Assembly (NCBI RefSeq): GCF_021532375.1
Contig: NZ_JAKGAP010000007.1
Span: 124,001 to 188,000 of the forward strand
Origin: Paenibacillus alkaliterrae
GTDB lineage: Bacteria; Bacillota; Bacilli; Paenibacillales; Paenibacillaceae
DNA: 64,000 bases
Reading direction: 5' to 3'
Positions 16,193 through 24,626 of the stretch are shown here, in pieces (the stretch's first letter is position 1; each line of letters begins with the position of its first letter). A program made the translations under genes and the position numbers. The notes under the pieces were generated by a model. The model ran no database searches, was not told the DNA's origin, and saw only the letters and a list, made by a program, of their open reading frames with translations.

Positions 16193-16771
16193 ATGTTATA
16201 CCGGGTTTTCAGATTTCTGCTGCGTGTAATATACACGCTAGTTTTCCGATTGGAAGCCAGGGGAACGGAAAATATTCCAACCGCCGGTCCAGTCGTGCTT
16301 GCATCGAATCATATCAGCAATTTTGATCCTCCAACCGTTGGAGTAAAAGTTCGGCGCAAGGTACACTTTATGGCGAAAGAGGAGCTTTTCAAAATTCCTG
16401 TTTTCGGTGCACTCATTCATTCATTTGGCGCATTTCCGGTCAAACGCGGCGGAGTGAGCAAGGATGCGATTAAATCCGCTATCGCGCTGCTGAAGGAAGG
16501 AAATGTGATGGGCATTTTCCCTGAGGGGTCCCGGAACAATCAGTCAGGAATGGCGAAGAAGGGCGCAGCGATGATTGCAGTACGAAGCGGCGCTGCCATC
16601 GTTCCTGTCGCAATTGTAGGCAGTTATCGGCCTTTTAGCAAAATAATCGTCTGTTACGGAAAGCCTATGGATCTTACTGCAATTATTGAAGAATCATCGC
16701 CTGATATGCTTGAACAAGTAACAGATGCCATCATGACTCGCATTCGTGAGTTAAATGCCAGCAATCGATAA
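16193..16771 (+). CDS. plsC: 1-acyl-sn-glycerol-3-phosphate acyltransferase PlsC
   Basis: This 192-residue membrane-associated enzyme makes phosphatidic acid from lysophosphatidic acid. The catalytic NHxxxxD motif is seen as SNHISNFDPP, and the substrate motif as FPEGSRN. A hydrophobic N-terminal segment should anchor it. It follows cmk by 3 bp. PlsY, which makes its substrate, is encoded at 21331, and gpsA, which supplies glycerol-3-phosphate, at 21938. Confidence 0.93.
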   Translation: MLYRVFRFLLRVIYTLVFRLEARGTENIPTAGPVVLASNHISNFDPPTVGVKVRRKVHFMAKEELFKIPVFGALIHSFGAFPVKRGGVSKDAIKSAIALLKEGNVMGIFPEGSRNNQSGMAKKGAAMIAVRSGAAIVPVAIVGSYRPFSKIIVCYGKPMDLTAIIEESSPDMLEQVTDAIMTRIRELNASNR

Positions 16772-16852
16772 TATGTGTTTTAAATGCCACTGTCGCTATA
16801 GGCGATCGCGGATTTAAATAAAGTTGGGGTATGAACTGAGGAGGTTATTTCA

Positions 16853-18088
16853 ATGTCAGAAGAGTTTAATGTGCAAGAATCCGCGGCGGAAGAAGTAAGC
16901 CAAGACGCTATGGATAATTTCGTGTCTTTGAAAAAAGGTGATTCCGTTAAAGGTACGATCGTCAAAATCGAAGATAACCAAGCTTATGTAAGCCTTGGAT
17001 ATAAATATGACGGTGTCATTCCAATTCGTGAGCTATCCGCTGTACAAATCGATAATGCAACGGATGCAGTTCAAATTGGTCAAGAAGTGGAGTTGAAAGT
17101 CGTTAGCATCAATGACGACAAAGAAAGCCTTGTTCTTTCGAAGCGTCAAGTAGACGGTGAAAAAGCATGGGATCAGCTTCAGCAACGCTTCGAAAGCGGC
17201 GAAGTATTTGAAGTCGCTGTTGCTGACGTTGTTAAGGGCGGACTTGTTGCCGACATAGGAGTACGCGGATTTATTCCGGCTTCAATGGTAGAGCGTCACT
17301 TTGTTGAAGATTTCTCCGATTACAAAGGCCGCACGTTGCGCGTGAAGGTAAAAGAAATCGACCGTGAAAATAACAAAGTTATTCTTTCCCAGAAAGAAGT
17401 ACTGGATGCCGAGTTCGAACAAAGCAAACAACAGGTTCTTGCTTCACTTGAAGCAGGTCAAGAGCTTGATGGAACGGTTCAACGTTTGACTCCATTCGGC
17501 GCATTCGTTGATATCGGCGGCATTGACGGTCTCGTGCATGTATCCGAGCTATCCTGGCAGCATGTTGCTCATCCGAAGGATGTTGTATCCGAAGGTCAAG
17601 CGGTTCGCGTAAAAGTACTTAAAGTTGATCCGGCAGCGGGTAAAATCAGCTTGAGCTTGAAAGCTGCCCAGCCTGGTCCATGGGATACAGCTGGCAGTCA
17701 ATTTGCTACTGGCGATATCATTACGGGAACAGTACGCCGTCTGGTTCCGTTTGGCGCATTCGTTGAAATCGCACCGGGCGTTGAAGGACTCGTTCATATT
17801 TCCCAAATCGCTCATCGTCATATTGCGACACCTAATGAAGTTTTGAAGGAAGGCCAAGAGGTTCAAGCGAAAGTGCTTGACTTTAATCCTGCCGAAAAAC
17901 GTGTTAGCCTGAGCATCAAAGAAACGGAAGAGGCGCCTGAGCAGCCTGCTGCTAGCGCTAGACCTGAGCGTGCGCCACGTTCACCAAAGATTGAAAAGAT
18001 CGATAACCCGAACGTAAGCTTGAGCAATGAGAGCATGAGCTACTCGCTTGCAGAGCGTTTCGGCGATAAGCTAAAGAACCTTAAGTAA
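16853..18088 (+). CDS. rpsA: 30S ribosomal protein S1 homolog (YpfD type)
   Basis: This 411-residue RNA-binding protein has four S1 (OB-fold) domains, at roughly residues 20-88, 105-171, 190-260 and 276-346, with repeats of the type TPFGAFVDIGG/VPFGAFVEIAPG...GLVH. The tail is charged and Ala/Pro-rich. Firmicute S1 homologs are shorter than the six-domain E. coli S1, and their ribosome role is less clear. GAGGAGGT precedes ATG 16853, and a strong terminator follows. Confidence 0.93.
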   Translation: MSEEFNVQESAAEEVSQDAMDNFVSLKKGDSVKGTIVKIEDNQAYVSLGYKYDGVIPIRELSAVQIDNATDAVQIGQEVELKVVSINDDKESLVLSKRQVDGEKAWDQLQQRFESGEVFEVAVADVVKGGLVADIGVRGFIPASMVERHFVEDFSDYKGRTLRVKVKEIDRENNKVILSQKEVLDAEFEQSKQQVLASLEAGQELDGTVQRLTPFGAFVDIGGIDGLVHVSELSWQHVAHPKDVVSEGQAVRVKVLKVDPAAGKISLSLKAAQPGPWDTAGSQFATGDIITGTVRRLVPFGAFVEIAPGVEGLVHISQIAHRHIATPNEVLKEGQEVQAKVLDFNPAEKRVSLSIKETEEAPEQPAASARPERAPRSPKIEKIDNPNVSLSNESMSYSLAERFGDKLKNLK

Positions 18089-18105
18089 GGTCGAATAGAT
18101 GTGCT

Positions 18106-18152
18106 AAGGAGCTATTCCTGCGATTAATCGCAGGAATAGCTCCTTTTTTTTT
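18106..18152 (+). terminator. Strong terminator after the S1 homolog
   Basis: A long stem pairs AAGGAGCTATTCCTGCGA with its complement around a 4-nt loop (18106-18145) and is followed by a T run. Confidence 0.95.
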
Positions 18153-18183
18153 AGCGCATAATAGGGGCTAGAGGTGAATACTC

Positions 18184-18828
18184 ATGAATCATGGATATAT
18201 GTCCATATGGATTATGGTCATTATGGCAACATTGGTCGCTACCGGGTGGAAGCCCTATGTGGCACCGGATATTAGCAAGCGCACGATTGGCTTGTTAGGA
18301 ATTCTGATCGCAGTGCTTCTTCCGAGCTCAATATGGTGGTCTCCAATGCCAGCTGTTGTACAAGTCCAACTTCATGTAACTGTTTGTTTGTTGTTGCTAT
18401 CGACTTTTTTTTTGCTGCGAGGCTCAGAAAATTGGAGTTACAGAGGTTACTTAGTCCTCTGCGCATTTATGATTGCTGTTATATGGGGTTCAATACGTAA
18501 AATATATATCTATGATCCCGTATTTTATTGGCTGGACCCAAGCTGGGACGCGCCAATAATAGGAGGCTTGCTTTGCGGAGCTTTCACGTCTGAGGCAAAG
18601 CATCAATTCGGCTTGATTATATGGGGCGCCGTATTAGGCGAGTGTCTTAATGCCGTTTTGCAATCGGGAGCTTACACGGCACAAATTGGTTCGCTGTCAT
18701 GGTGGGATAGCTTTTGGATTGCGATCGCATCGGCTAGACTCTTCAGCTTGCTGCTTAAATTAATACGTATGACAATTTCGAAACTTGGCATTATGCTTTG
18801 GCACATAAAAGGAGGCAGATCCTCATAA
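18184..18828 (+). CDS. yphA: YphA-like polytopic membrane protein
   Basis: This 214-residue protein has about six membrane helices and a short basic C-terminus. No enzyme motif is visible. Its place after the S1 homolog and before the YIEGIA gene and der matches B. subtilis yphA, on which the name is based. It overlaps the next gene by one base (TAATG), indicating coupling. Function unknown. Confidence 0.8.
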   Translation: MNHGYMSIWIMVIMATLVATGWKPYVAPDISKRTIGLLGILIAVLLPSSIWWSPMPAVVQVQLHVTVCLLLLSTFFLLRGSENWSYRGYLVLCAFMIAVIWGSIRKIYIYDPVFYWLDPSWDAPIIGGLLCGAFTSEAKHQFGLIIWGAVLGECLNAVLQSGAYTAQIGSLSWWDSFWIAIASARLFSLLLKLIRMTISKLGIMLWHIKGGRSS

Positions 18829-19745
18829 TGCATCAGTTTCTCGTCCATAATAAATTTCTAGTAGGCGTGTTAGCCGGCATCGTGTTGGGTATTATATCAC
18901 GAATGCTGATGCTGAGGACGGATTATCGACAATATCCGACTCATACCCACGGCCGTATCATACATATTTCACTAGGGGTCATAGCAGCTGCGCTTGGGGC
19001 TGTAGCCGTACCTGCCTTATTCAATAAAGACTATACGGCTATTACTTTTCTAACGTTAGCAGCGCAGCAATTTCGGGACGTTCGGAAAATGGAAAGAGAA
19101 ACGCTAACCAAAATAGACGAATTGGAGCTGGTAGGGAGAGGCTCCACTTATATTGAAGGTATTGCCATGATGTTTGAAGGACGTAATTATTTAGTTATAA
19201 TGACGGCTATGTTGACGAGTCTGTTTGCTATATTATTGAACGTATGGATAGGAATTATAGCGGGCGGGCTGTCGCTTCTGCTGGTAGAGAAACTCAAATC
19301 TGGAAAATCAATGGCTCATATTGCAGCGGTAAAGCAAGGTGAAGTGCGGATAGACGGTCCGGATTTATACGTCGATGATATTTACATCATGAATGTCGGC
19401 TTAAAAACAAATCAAGAAATTATCGCGGAGCGCGGAATGGGGTTTATTGTAATGCCCTACAATGCCAACGGGAAGGTGACAATTAGCAATCTTGGTCAAC
19501 GGCAAGCTATTCTCTTCGATTTGGCGACTATTCTCGGCGTGTACCGTGATTCAGGTGAGCCGATGCTCATTCCGCTGACGAAATTGGATATGAAGGATGG
19601 GCGATTGGCCGTGTTTTTACTGCCTCAGGAATTGGACGCCGATAAAGGGAAGGAAATTATTTTGCGAGCGCCAATCTTGGAATCGGCAGTGCGAATGCCA
19701 ACGGAAGCTTCAGTGAATAAGAAGGAGGCCGTTGACCATGGCTGA
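18828..19745 (+). CDS. yphB: YIEGIA family membrane protein
   Basis: This 305-residue protein carries the name-giving motif YIEGIAMMFEGRNY (about residue 107), with membrane helices before and after it and a soluble C-terminal part. ATG 18828 has AAAAGGAGG 12 nt upstream; the longer frame from 18798 is rejected. In endospore formers this protein pairs with the small capping protein encoded next. Biochemical function is not established. Confidence 0.88.
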   Translation: MHQFLVHNKFLVGVLAGIVLGIISRMLMLRTDYRQYPTHTHGRIIHISLGVIAAALGAVAVPALFNKDYTAITFLTLAAQQFRDVRKMERETLTKIDELELVGRGSTYIEGIAMMFEGRNYLVIMTAMLTSLFAILLNVWIGIIAGGLSLLLVEKLKSGKSMAHIAAVKQGEVRIDGPDLYVDDIYIMNVGLKTNQEIIAERGMGFIVMPYNANGKVTISNLGQRQAILFDLATILGVYRDSGEPMLIPLTKLDMKDGRLAVFLLPQELDADKGKEIILRAPILESAVRMPTEASVNKKEAVDHG

Positions 19746-19917
19746 AATCGTCGCGGTCGTAAGTTTGAAAGCGGATGATGTAGGCGGAGGCACGCCTATT
19801 TTCATCGCGGGAAGCAAGGAAGAACTCGAACAGACCTCGTTTCTTCTGGAAAAGATTTTAGATGCAAGCGCACATGATTTGAAAAATGGTACGATCATAC
19901 TGGTCAACCGCCGATAG
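19738..19917 (+). CDS. Small capping-complex subunit for YIEGIA
   Basis: This 59-residue soluble protein contains AEIVAVVSLKADDVGGGTP and ends in NGTIILVNRR. It overlaps the YIEGIA gene by 8 bp. AAGGAGG lies 9 nt before ATG 19738; TTG 19732 is too close to that site. The pairing with YIEGIA matches a known two-gene arrangement, and the product is presumed to bind that membrane protein. Confidence 0.75.
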   Translation: MAEIVAVVSLKADDVGGGTPIFIAGSKEELEQTSFLLEKILDASAHDLKNGTIILVNRR

Positions 19918-19926
19918 TATGAAAAG

Positions 19927-19956
19927 TTAGCCAAGAACGCACTTTTTTGCTATGAT
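19927..19956 (+). promoter_or_regulatory. Candidate promoter of der
   Basis: TTAGCC and TATGAT are separated by 18 nt in the 78-bp gap before der. The -35 is weak. Confidence 0.3.
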
Positions 19957-19995
19957 GATTAACGTGAGTATTTTTGAAGGAGTGGAAAACTAACT

Positions 19996-21318
19996 ATGGC
20001 AAGACCCGTTATCGCTATCGTCGGGCGTCCGAATGTGGGTAAGTCCACCATATTTAATCGTGTCATCGGCGACCGCCTAGCTATTGTTGAAGATAAACCG
20101 GGTATCACCCGCGACCGGCTATATGGCGCCGGTGAATGGAACGGAAAACCGTTTAGCATCATTGATACTGGCGGTATTGAAATTGATGGTGAAGACGAGA
20201 TTATGAAATCCGTCCGCATGCAGGCAGAGTTGGCTATTGAAGAAGCGGATGTTATCCTGTTTATGGTCGATGCAAAATCCGGATTGACGCATGCGGATGA
20301 CGAAGTCGCACAAATGCTGTTCCGTTCCCGTAAACCAGTCGTTGTGGCCGTGAATAAAGTGGATAATCAAAGCCGCATGGATGAAGTTTACGAGTTTTAC
20401 GGACTCGGATTTGGTCAGCCTATTGCGATTTCCGGTTCTCACGGACTTGGCATCGGCGATTTGCTTGATGCCGCAGTTGAGCTGCTGCCTGATTTGACAG
20501 ATGACGGCTATGATGAGGATGTTATTCGCGTTGCGCTCATCGGCCGACCGAATGTAGGAAAGTCTTCCCTTGTGAACGCCTTGCTAGGTGAGGACCGCGT
20601 TATCGTAAGCAACGTTGCAGGAACGACCCGCGATGCGATCGATACACCGTTCGAACGGGATGGCCAGCGTTACGTCCTTATCGATACGGCAGGCATGCGC
20701 AAGCGCGGAAAAGTTTATGAATCCACAGAGAAGTACAGCGTAATGCGGGCGATGAAGGCGATTGAGCGCGCCGATGTTGTTCTAGTCCTAATCAACGGAG
20801 AAGAAGGAATCATTGAACAGGACAAGCATATTGCGGGATACGCGCATGAAGCGGGCAAAGCTTCTATTTTCGTAGTGAATAAGTGGGACGTTGTAGATAA
20901 AGACGAAAAGACGATGCAACAGTTTACAACAAGTATCCGCGATCATTTCTTGTTCATGTCTTACGCACCGGTTGTTTATCTATCTGCATTGACGAAACAG
21001 CGCTTACAAAAGTTGCTTCCCGTCGTTAATCATGTTTCGGAGCAGCATGCCATGCGCATTCAAACCCATTTGCTCAATGATGTTATTTCTGATGCGGTTG
21101 CTATCAATCCTCCTCCATCCGACAAAGGGAAGAGATTGCGCATTAATTATGTCACTCAAGTAGCAACCAAACCGCCGACGATCGTTGTCTTTGTGAACGA
21201 TCCGGAGATTATGCATTTCTCTTACGAGCGTTACCTGGAAAACAAAATTCGCGCAGCTTTTGATTTTGAAGGAACACCAATACGAATATTCTCACGTCGT
21301 AAGTCCGAAGAAGATTAG
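19996..21318 (+). CDS. der: Ribosome biogenesis GTPase Der (EngA)
   Basis: This 440-residue protein has two tandem GTPase domains, each with GRPNVGKS (residue 10 and about 181), DTGG/DTAG and NKVD/NKWD motifs, then a KH-like C-terminal domain. It is essential for maturation of the 50S subunit. GAAGGAG precedes the ATG. plsY and gpsA follow closely. Confidence 0.97.
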   Translation: MARPVIAIVGRPNVGKSTIFNRVIGDRLAIVEDKPGITRDRLYGAGEWNGKPFSIIDTGGIEIDGEDEIMKSVRMQAELAIEEADVILFMVDAKSGLTHADDEVAQMLFRSRKPVVVAVNKVDNQSRMDEVYEFYGLGFGQPIAISGSHGLGIGDLLDAAVELLPDLTDDGYDEDVIRVALIGRPNVGKSSLVNALLGEDRVIVSNVAGTTRDAIDTPFERDGQRYVLIDTAGMRKRGKVYESTEKYSVMRAMKAIERADVVLVLINGEEGIIEQDKHIAGYAHEAGKASIFVVNKWDVVDKDEKTMQQFTTSIRDHFLFMSYAPVVYLSALTKQRLQKLLPVVNHVSEQHAMRIQTHLLNDVISDAVAINPPPSDKGKRLRINYVTQVATKPPTIVVFVNDPEIMHFSYERYLENKIRAAFDFEGTPIRIFSRRKSEED

Positions 21319-21330
21319 GGGAGAAGGAGC

Positions 21331-21930
21331 TTGTTATACGGAGTAATCGCGGTTGTTTTAAGCTATTTGTTAGGTTCAATTTCTTTCAGTATCGTCATTG
21401 CCAAATGGGTTAAGGGTATAGATATCCGTCAGCATGGCAGCGGTAATGCCGGTGCTACAAACACGTTAAGGGTACTTGGCAAAGGCCCTGGCATACTCGT
21501 GTTTCTGCTGGATATCGCAAAGGGGATAGCAGCGGTTTGGATCGGGCACTGCCTTAGCGACAACGGCTGGATCCCTGTATTATGCGGTCTAGCTGCGATC
21601 GTCGGCCATAATTGGCCGATATGGTTTCGTTTTAAGGGGGGCAAAGGCATCGCGACAACCGTAGGCGTTATTGCTACGCTTGCCTTCGTTCCCGCTCTTT
21701 GCGCGGGTCTGATCGCTATCCTAACCATTGTTTTGACCCGATATGTTTCTTTGGGTTCATTATTGTTCGCGGCTTTGACGCCATTATTTATTTCTATCTT
21801 TTATTTTTCAGTGCCGTTACTTAGCGCAAGCCTGCTCATTTGTTTATTTGCGTTCGTTCGTCATAAGACGAATATTGTGAAGCTGCTCCAAGGCACAGAG
21901 AATAAGCTTGGCGCAAAGAAGGGATCGTGA
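21331..21930 (+). CDS. plsY: Glycerol-3-phosphate acyltransferase PlsY
   Basis: This 199-residue polytopic membrane enzyme transfers acyl from acyl-phosphate to glycerol-3-phosphate, the first phospholipid step in Gram-positives. Family motifs seen are GSGNAGATNTLR and FKGGKGIATTVG. The start is TTG 21331. The GGGGAGAAGGAG ahead of it is crowded against the start, so spacing is unusual, but no better start exists and the length fits. gpsA follows 7 bp later. Confidence 0.93.
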   Translation: MLYGVIAVVLSYLLGSISFSIVIAKWVKGIDIRQHGSGNAGATNTLRVLGKGPGILVFLLDIAKGIAAVWIGHCLSDNGWIPVLCGLAAIVGHNWPIWFRFKGGKGIATTVGVIATLAFVPALCAGLIAILTIVLTRYVSLGSLLFAALTPLFISIFYFSVPLLSASLLICLFAFVRHKTNIVKLLQGTENKLGAKKGS

Positions 21931-21937
21931 ACTTTGC

Positions 21938-22972
21938 ATGACCGACCATAATCATTCAACAATTAAACGCGCGGCTGTGCTCGTAGCAGGCAGCTGGGGC
22001 ACGGCCTTAGCGTCAGTCCTCGCGAATAACGGTTATCAGGTTATGCTTTGGACGCGAAACGGGGAACAAGCGGACAGCATCAATCGGACTCGGGTGAACA
22101 GTAAATTTTTACCGGAGATGCAGCTACCGGACCTCATTCATGCCACAACGGATTTGAAGCAAGCGCTTCACGATGTGGAGCTTGCTTTGTTCGTTGCGCC
22201 TTCCGGCGCTATGAGAGAAGTTGCAAAGCAAGCGGCGCCATTCTTGTCCGCAGAGACGTTGATTGTGCACGCGACAAAAGGCTTTGAGACCGACACGCTC
22301 AAACGGATGACTACTGTGTTGTCGGAAGAGCTTGGGCGAAGCCCTGAACAGCTTGTCGTGCTTTCCGGACCAAGCCATGCCGAGGAGGTTATTCGGAAAC
22401 AGCCGACAACGGTTGTCGTCGCCTCCGCTTCAATTCAAGCGGCAGAGCAGGCGCAGGACGCATTGATGAATACGCACTTTCGCGTTTATACAAACCCTGA
22501 CGTAGTCGGAGTTGAGGTCGCCGGCGCGATTAAAAATATAATTGCGCTGGGTGCAGGCTTAACGGACGGACTTAGCTTTGGTGATAATGCCAAAGCTGCC
22601 TTATTGACGAGAGGCTTAGCGGAAATTGGCAGACTTGGTTCGGTGATGGGGGCCAACCCGCTCACATTCGCCGGACTGGCGGGGGTGGGCGATCTTGTCG
22701 TAACTTGTACAAGCAAGCACAGCCGCAATTGGCGGGCTGGATACATGCTTGCTGACGGTACGCCGCTTGATGAGGTTTTGAGCCGGATGGGGATGGTCGT
22801 AGAAGGCGTCAAAACAACAAGGGCAGCCTATGATCTAGCGAAGCAATATGATGTCGAAATGCCGATAACGTTTCAGCTGTACGAGGTATTGTTCGCAAAC
22901 AAGGAGCCAAGAAAGGCTGTAGAGCATTTAATGGGACGCCTCCGTACGCACGAAATCGAAGAGCTCGTATAA
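21938..22972 (+). CDS. gpsA: Glycerol-3-phosphate dehydrogenase [NAD(P)+] GpsA
   Basis: This 344-residue enzyme reduces dihydroxyacetone phosphate to glycerol-3-phosphate for PlsY. It carries AGSWGTALASVLANNG, VLSGPSHAEEV and the catalytic Lys segment GAIKNIIALGAGL. The nucleotide-binding loop reads V-A-G-S-W-G, where G-A-G-S-W-G is usual, so the first glycine of GxGxxG is Val. ATG 21938 gives the family length; the longer frame from 21908 overlaps plsY and is rejected. Confidence 0.95.
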   Translation: MTDHNHSTIKRAAVLVAGSWGTALASVLANNGYQVMLWTRNGEQADSINRTRVNSKFLPEMQLPDLIHATTDLKQALHDVELALFVAPSGAMREVAKQAAPFLSAETLIVHATKGFETDTLKRMTTVLSEELGRSPEQLVVLSGPSHAEEVIRKQPTTVVVASASIQAAEQAQDALMNTHFRVYTNPDVVGVEVAGAIKNIIALGAGLTDGLSFGDNAKAALLTRGLAEIGRLGSVMGANPLTFAGLAGVGDLVVTCTSKHSRNWRAGYMLADGTPLDEVLSRMGMVVEGVKTTRAAYDLAKQYDVEMPITFQLYEVLFANKEPRKAVEHLMGRLRTHEIEELV

Positions 22973-22979
22973 TCGATCG

Positions 22980-23049
22980 CCTACACCAAACCAGAATTCT
23001 CCTCATATGATGCATGGAGCAACACTTAATCGCATCCTGGAGGTGTAGG
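22980..23049 (+). promoter_or_regulatory. Hairpin burying the spoVIF ribosome site, with sigma-K-like promoter inside
   Basis: CCTACACC (22980-22987) pairs with GGTGTAGG (23042-23049). Stacked inside are CCAG with CTGG and GATGC with GCATC. The 3' side holds the spoVIF Shine-Dalgarno sequence. A sigma-K-like promoter (CACC, 16 nt, CATATGAT at 23004-23011) would start RNA near 23018, past all 5' arms. Confidence 0.5.
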
Positions 23050-23051
23050 AG

Positions 23052-23327
23052 ATGTCGAAAAATTTATCTAAAGACGTTTTGAATGCGATAAATAAAAAAA
23101 CCGGCAAAGGCATTACCGAAAATTCAGTTAAAAAAATAGCAAGCGGGATAACAGCTGAAACGATGCAGGATGAGGCTGAGCTTCGCAAGCTTATCAAGCA
23201 GGTTTCGGAAATGGCAAAAGTGAAAGTTGCTGATTCGACGGTAAATGATATCGTGAAAGCCGTCAAAGCAACGGGTATGAGCACGGCTAATATGGAATCA
23301 TTAATAAATATGATGATGAAGAAATAA
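23052..23327 (+). CDS. spoVIF: Stage VI sporulation protein F
   Basis: This 91-residue, Lys-rich helical protein matches the SpoVIF (YjcC) family by sequence character (KDVLNAINKKTGKGI, ending in NMMMKK). In B. subtilis SpoVIF works in spore coat assembly late in the mother cell under sigma-K. It lies 79 bp after gpsA. Its GGAGGTGTAGGAG site is sequestered in a predicted hairpin, suggesting that read-through from gpsA is not translated. Confidence 0.85.
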   Translation: MSKNLSKDVLNAINKKTGKGITENSVKKIASGITAETMQDEAELRKLIKQVSEMAKVKVADSTVNDIVKAVKATGMSTANMESLINMMMKK

Positions 23328-23338
23328 TAGTGTAGCGG

Positions 23339-23409
23339 CAAAAGCAGTGGGAGACGTTCCGAATTTTCATATTCGGCGCCGGGCCCTGTCGGCTTTTGTC
23401 CTTTTTTTT
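23339..23409 (+). terminator. Terminator after spoVIF
   Basis: A long hairpin pairs CAAAAGC with GCTTTTG and has an inner CCGAAT/ATTCGG stem. A run of eight T follows. Confidence 0.8.
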
Positions 23410-23424
23410 GTCCGATGTTATAAT
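23396..23424 (+). promoter_or_regulatory. Sigma-A promoter overlapping the spoVIF terminator
   Basis: TTGTCC and TATAAT are separated by 17 nt; the -10 is also of the extended type (TGtTATAAT). The -35 sits in the 3' arm and the spacer holds the T run of the spoVIF terminator. It should drive the DUF2768 gene and the following cluster. Confidence 0.65.
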
Positions 23425-23468
23425 GAGTGAGAACTCATTATGTTATAGATTAGGAGAATGGAACGACT

Positions 23469-23648
23469 ATGGATGCAATGACAAAAATGTGGGTTTCGCT
23501 ATTTGGCATAGGGATGATGGCTATTGCGGCTTTGTTAATAACTTTCGCTCGTTTAAAAACGAAAGGTATTATAAAGTTTGTATTATCCCTTATCGCTTTT
23601 GTGATTCTCATCATTGGTTTTATATGCGGTCTTATATCCATTATTTAA
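23469..23648 (+). CDS. DUF2768 small membrane protein (YphE type)
   Basis: This 59-residue protein is almost entirely two hydrophobic helices joined by a short basic turn (RLKTKG). Its position after gpsA/spoVIF and its form match the DUF2768 protein YphE of B. subtilis. TAGGAG lies about 12 nt before ATG 23469. It is easily missed because a longer overlapping frame runs through it in another phase. Function unknown. Confidence 0.75.
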   Translation: MDAMTKMWVSLFGIGMMAIAALLITFARLKTKGIIKFVLSLIAFVILIIGFICGLISII

Positions 23649-23704
23649 CACGAGATACATACAACGCTGGAAGGAACAAGCAGAAAGGGAGACAACGACA
23701 TACA

Positions 23705-24001
23705 ATGATTGAATTAAAGGGAAAAACGAAAACGGCGGTCGTAGATGCGGAGGAGGGCCTGTCACTGCTCGATCTCGCTTTGAAGCATGATGTGGATTGG
23801 AGCTTCTCGTGCGCGCGCGGAACCTGTGCACGCTGCCGTTGCATTGTAACGGAGGGCGCAGACCAGTTGGAGGGCATTACAGACGAGGAATGGGACCGTC
23901 TGGAGCCGGAGGAATTCGAGGAAGGCTACCGTTTAGGCTGCCAAGCCATTATTAAAACCGCTGGAGCCCAAATTTCAGCTGCCAATAAGACCTATTTTTA
24001 G
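23705..24001 (+). CDS. 2Fe-2S ferredoxin (first of two)
   Basis: This 98-residue protein has a plant/adrenodoxin-type fold. The cluster cysteines are seen as SCARGTCARCRC plus a late Cys in RLGCQA, giving CX4CX2C...C. It should carry electrons as a soluble cytoplasmic [2Fe-2S] protein. The frame is open far upstream (to 23396), but the ferredoxin fold starts at ATG 23705. It heads a compact three-gene cassette with a nucleotidyltransferase-like gene and a second ferredoxin; the redox partner is unknown. Confidence 0.88.
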   Translation: MIELKGKTKTAVVDAEEGLSLLDLALKHDVDWSFSCARGTCARCRCIVTEGADQLEGITDEEWDRLEPEEFEEGYRLGCQAIIKTAGAQISAANKTYF

Positions 24002-24020
24002 TATAAAGGAAGTGCCGGCG

Positions 24021-24626
24021 TTGACAGAAAATGAACACATCCATAAAGTGCTGGCCGTCATTGTTAGAGCCACGGAAGCAAGTCAAGCAAAATGGATAGT
24101 AGGAGGAAGCGCGGGATTAATGCTGCGAGGGCTTCCCTTAGCCGCGGAACCGCGCGATTTGGACATCTATTGCGACGAAGAGGAAGTTCAAGCCATCTAT
24201 CAAGCGCTCCAAGACTATGCATGTGATGAACCTACAATTAGCACCACCAGCATGTATCGGTCAACGCTCTGTCATTTTCGTATTCACGATATGCAAGTTG
24301 AATTGGTGGGCGGCTTTCAGGTAACTGCGCTTGGCTGTCAATATGTGACGGAAGTGAAATCGCTGCTTATCCCCTATTCGGAATCAATAAATATTAAAGG
24401 AACAAACCTATCGGCATACGTTGTTCCGTTGGCGCATGAGCTTTGGTTTAATCAGCTAAGAGAGCGGGATGACCGGGTTCAGCTTATTACGCAGGCGATA
24501 TCATCGGAGGCTTCATTACACGAGGAAGCGCTGCAGGCTATCGAATTTAGGAATGGGTTCACCGAGGAAGCAAAGGAAGGCATTCACCGAAAGATTACGA
24601 AAAGCGAGGCTGGTGGCTTTAAATGA
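24021..24626 (+). CDS. Nucleotidyltransferase-fold protein
   Basis: This 201-residue protein begins with the nucleotidyltransferase core GGSAGLMLRG...RDLDIYC (about residues 29-51), and a possible third acidic residue lies in QVELVGG. The D-x-D plus E pattern suggests an active enzyme that moves a nucleotide onto an unknown target. I do not recognise a closer family. TTG 24021 is placed well after AAAGGA; GTG 24012 is too close. It overlaps the next ferredoxin gene by 4 bp, so the two are coupled. Confidence 0.72.
   Translation: MTENEHIHKVLAVIVRATEASQAKWIVGGSAGLMLRGLPLAAEPRDLDIYCDEEEVQAIYQALQDYACDEPTISTTSMYRSTLCHFRIHDMQVELVGGFQVTALGCQYVTEVKSLLIPYSESINIKGTNLSAYVVPLAHELWFNQLRERDDRVQLITQAISSEASLHEEALQAIEFRNGFTEEAKEGIHRKITKSEAGGFK

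Noticed and set aside
23396-23704. Frame open upstream of the first ferredoxin, suggesting a 201-aa protein
   Set aside because: It overlaps the spoVIF terminator, a promoter and the DUF2768 gene in another phase; the ferredoxin fold begins at 23705.
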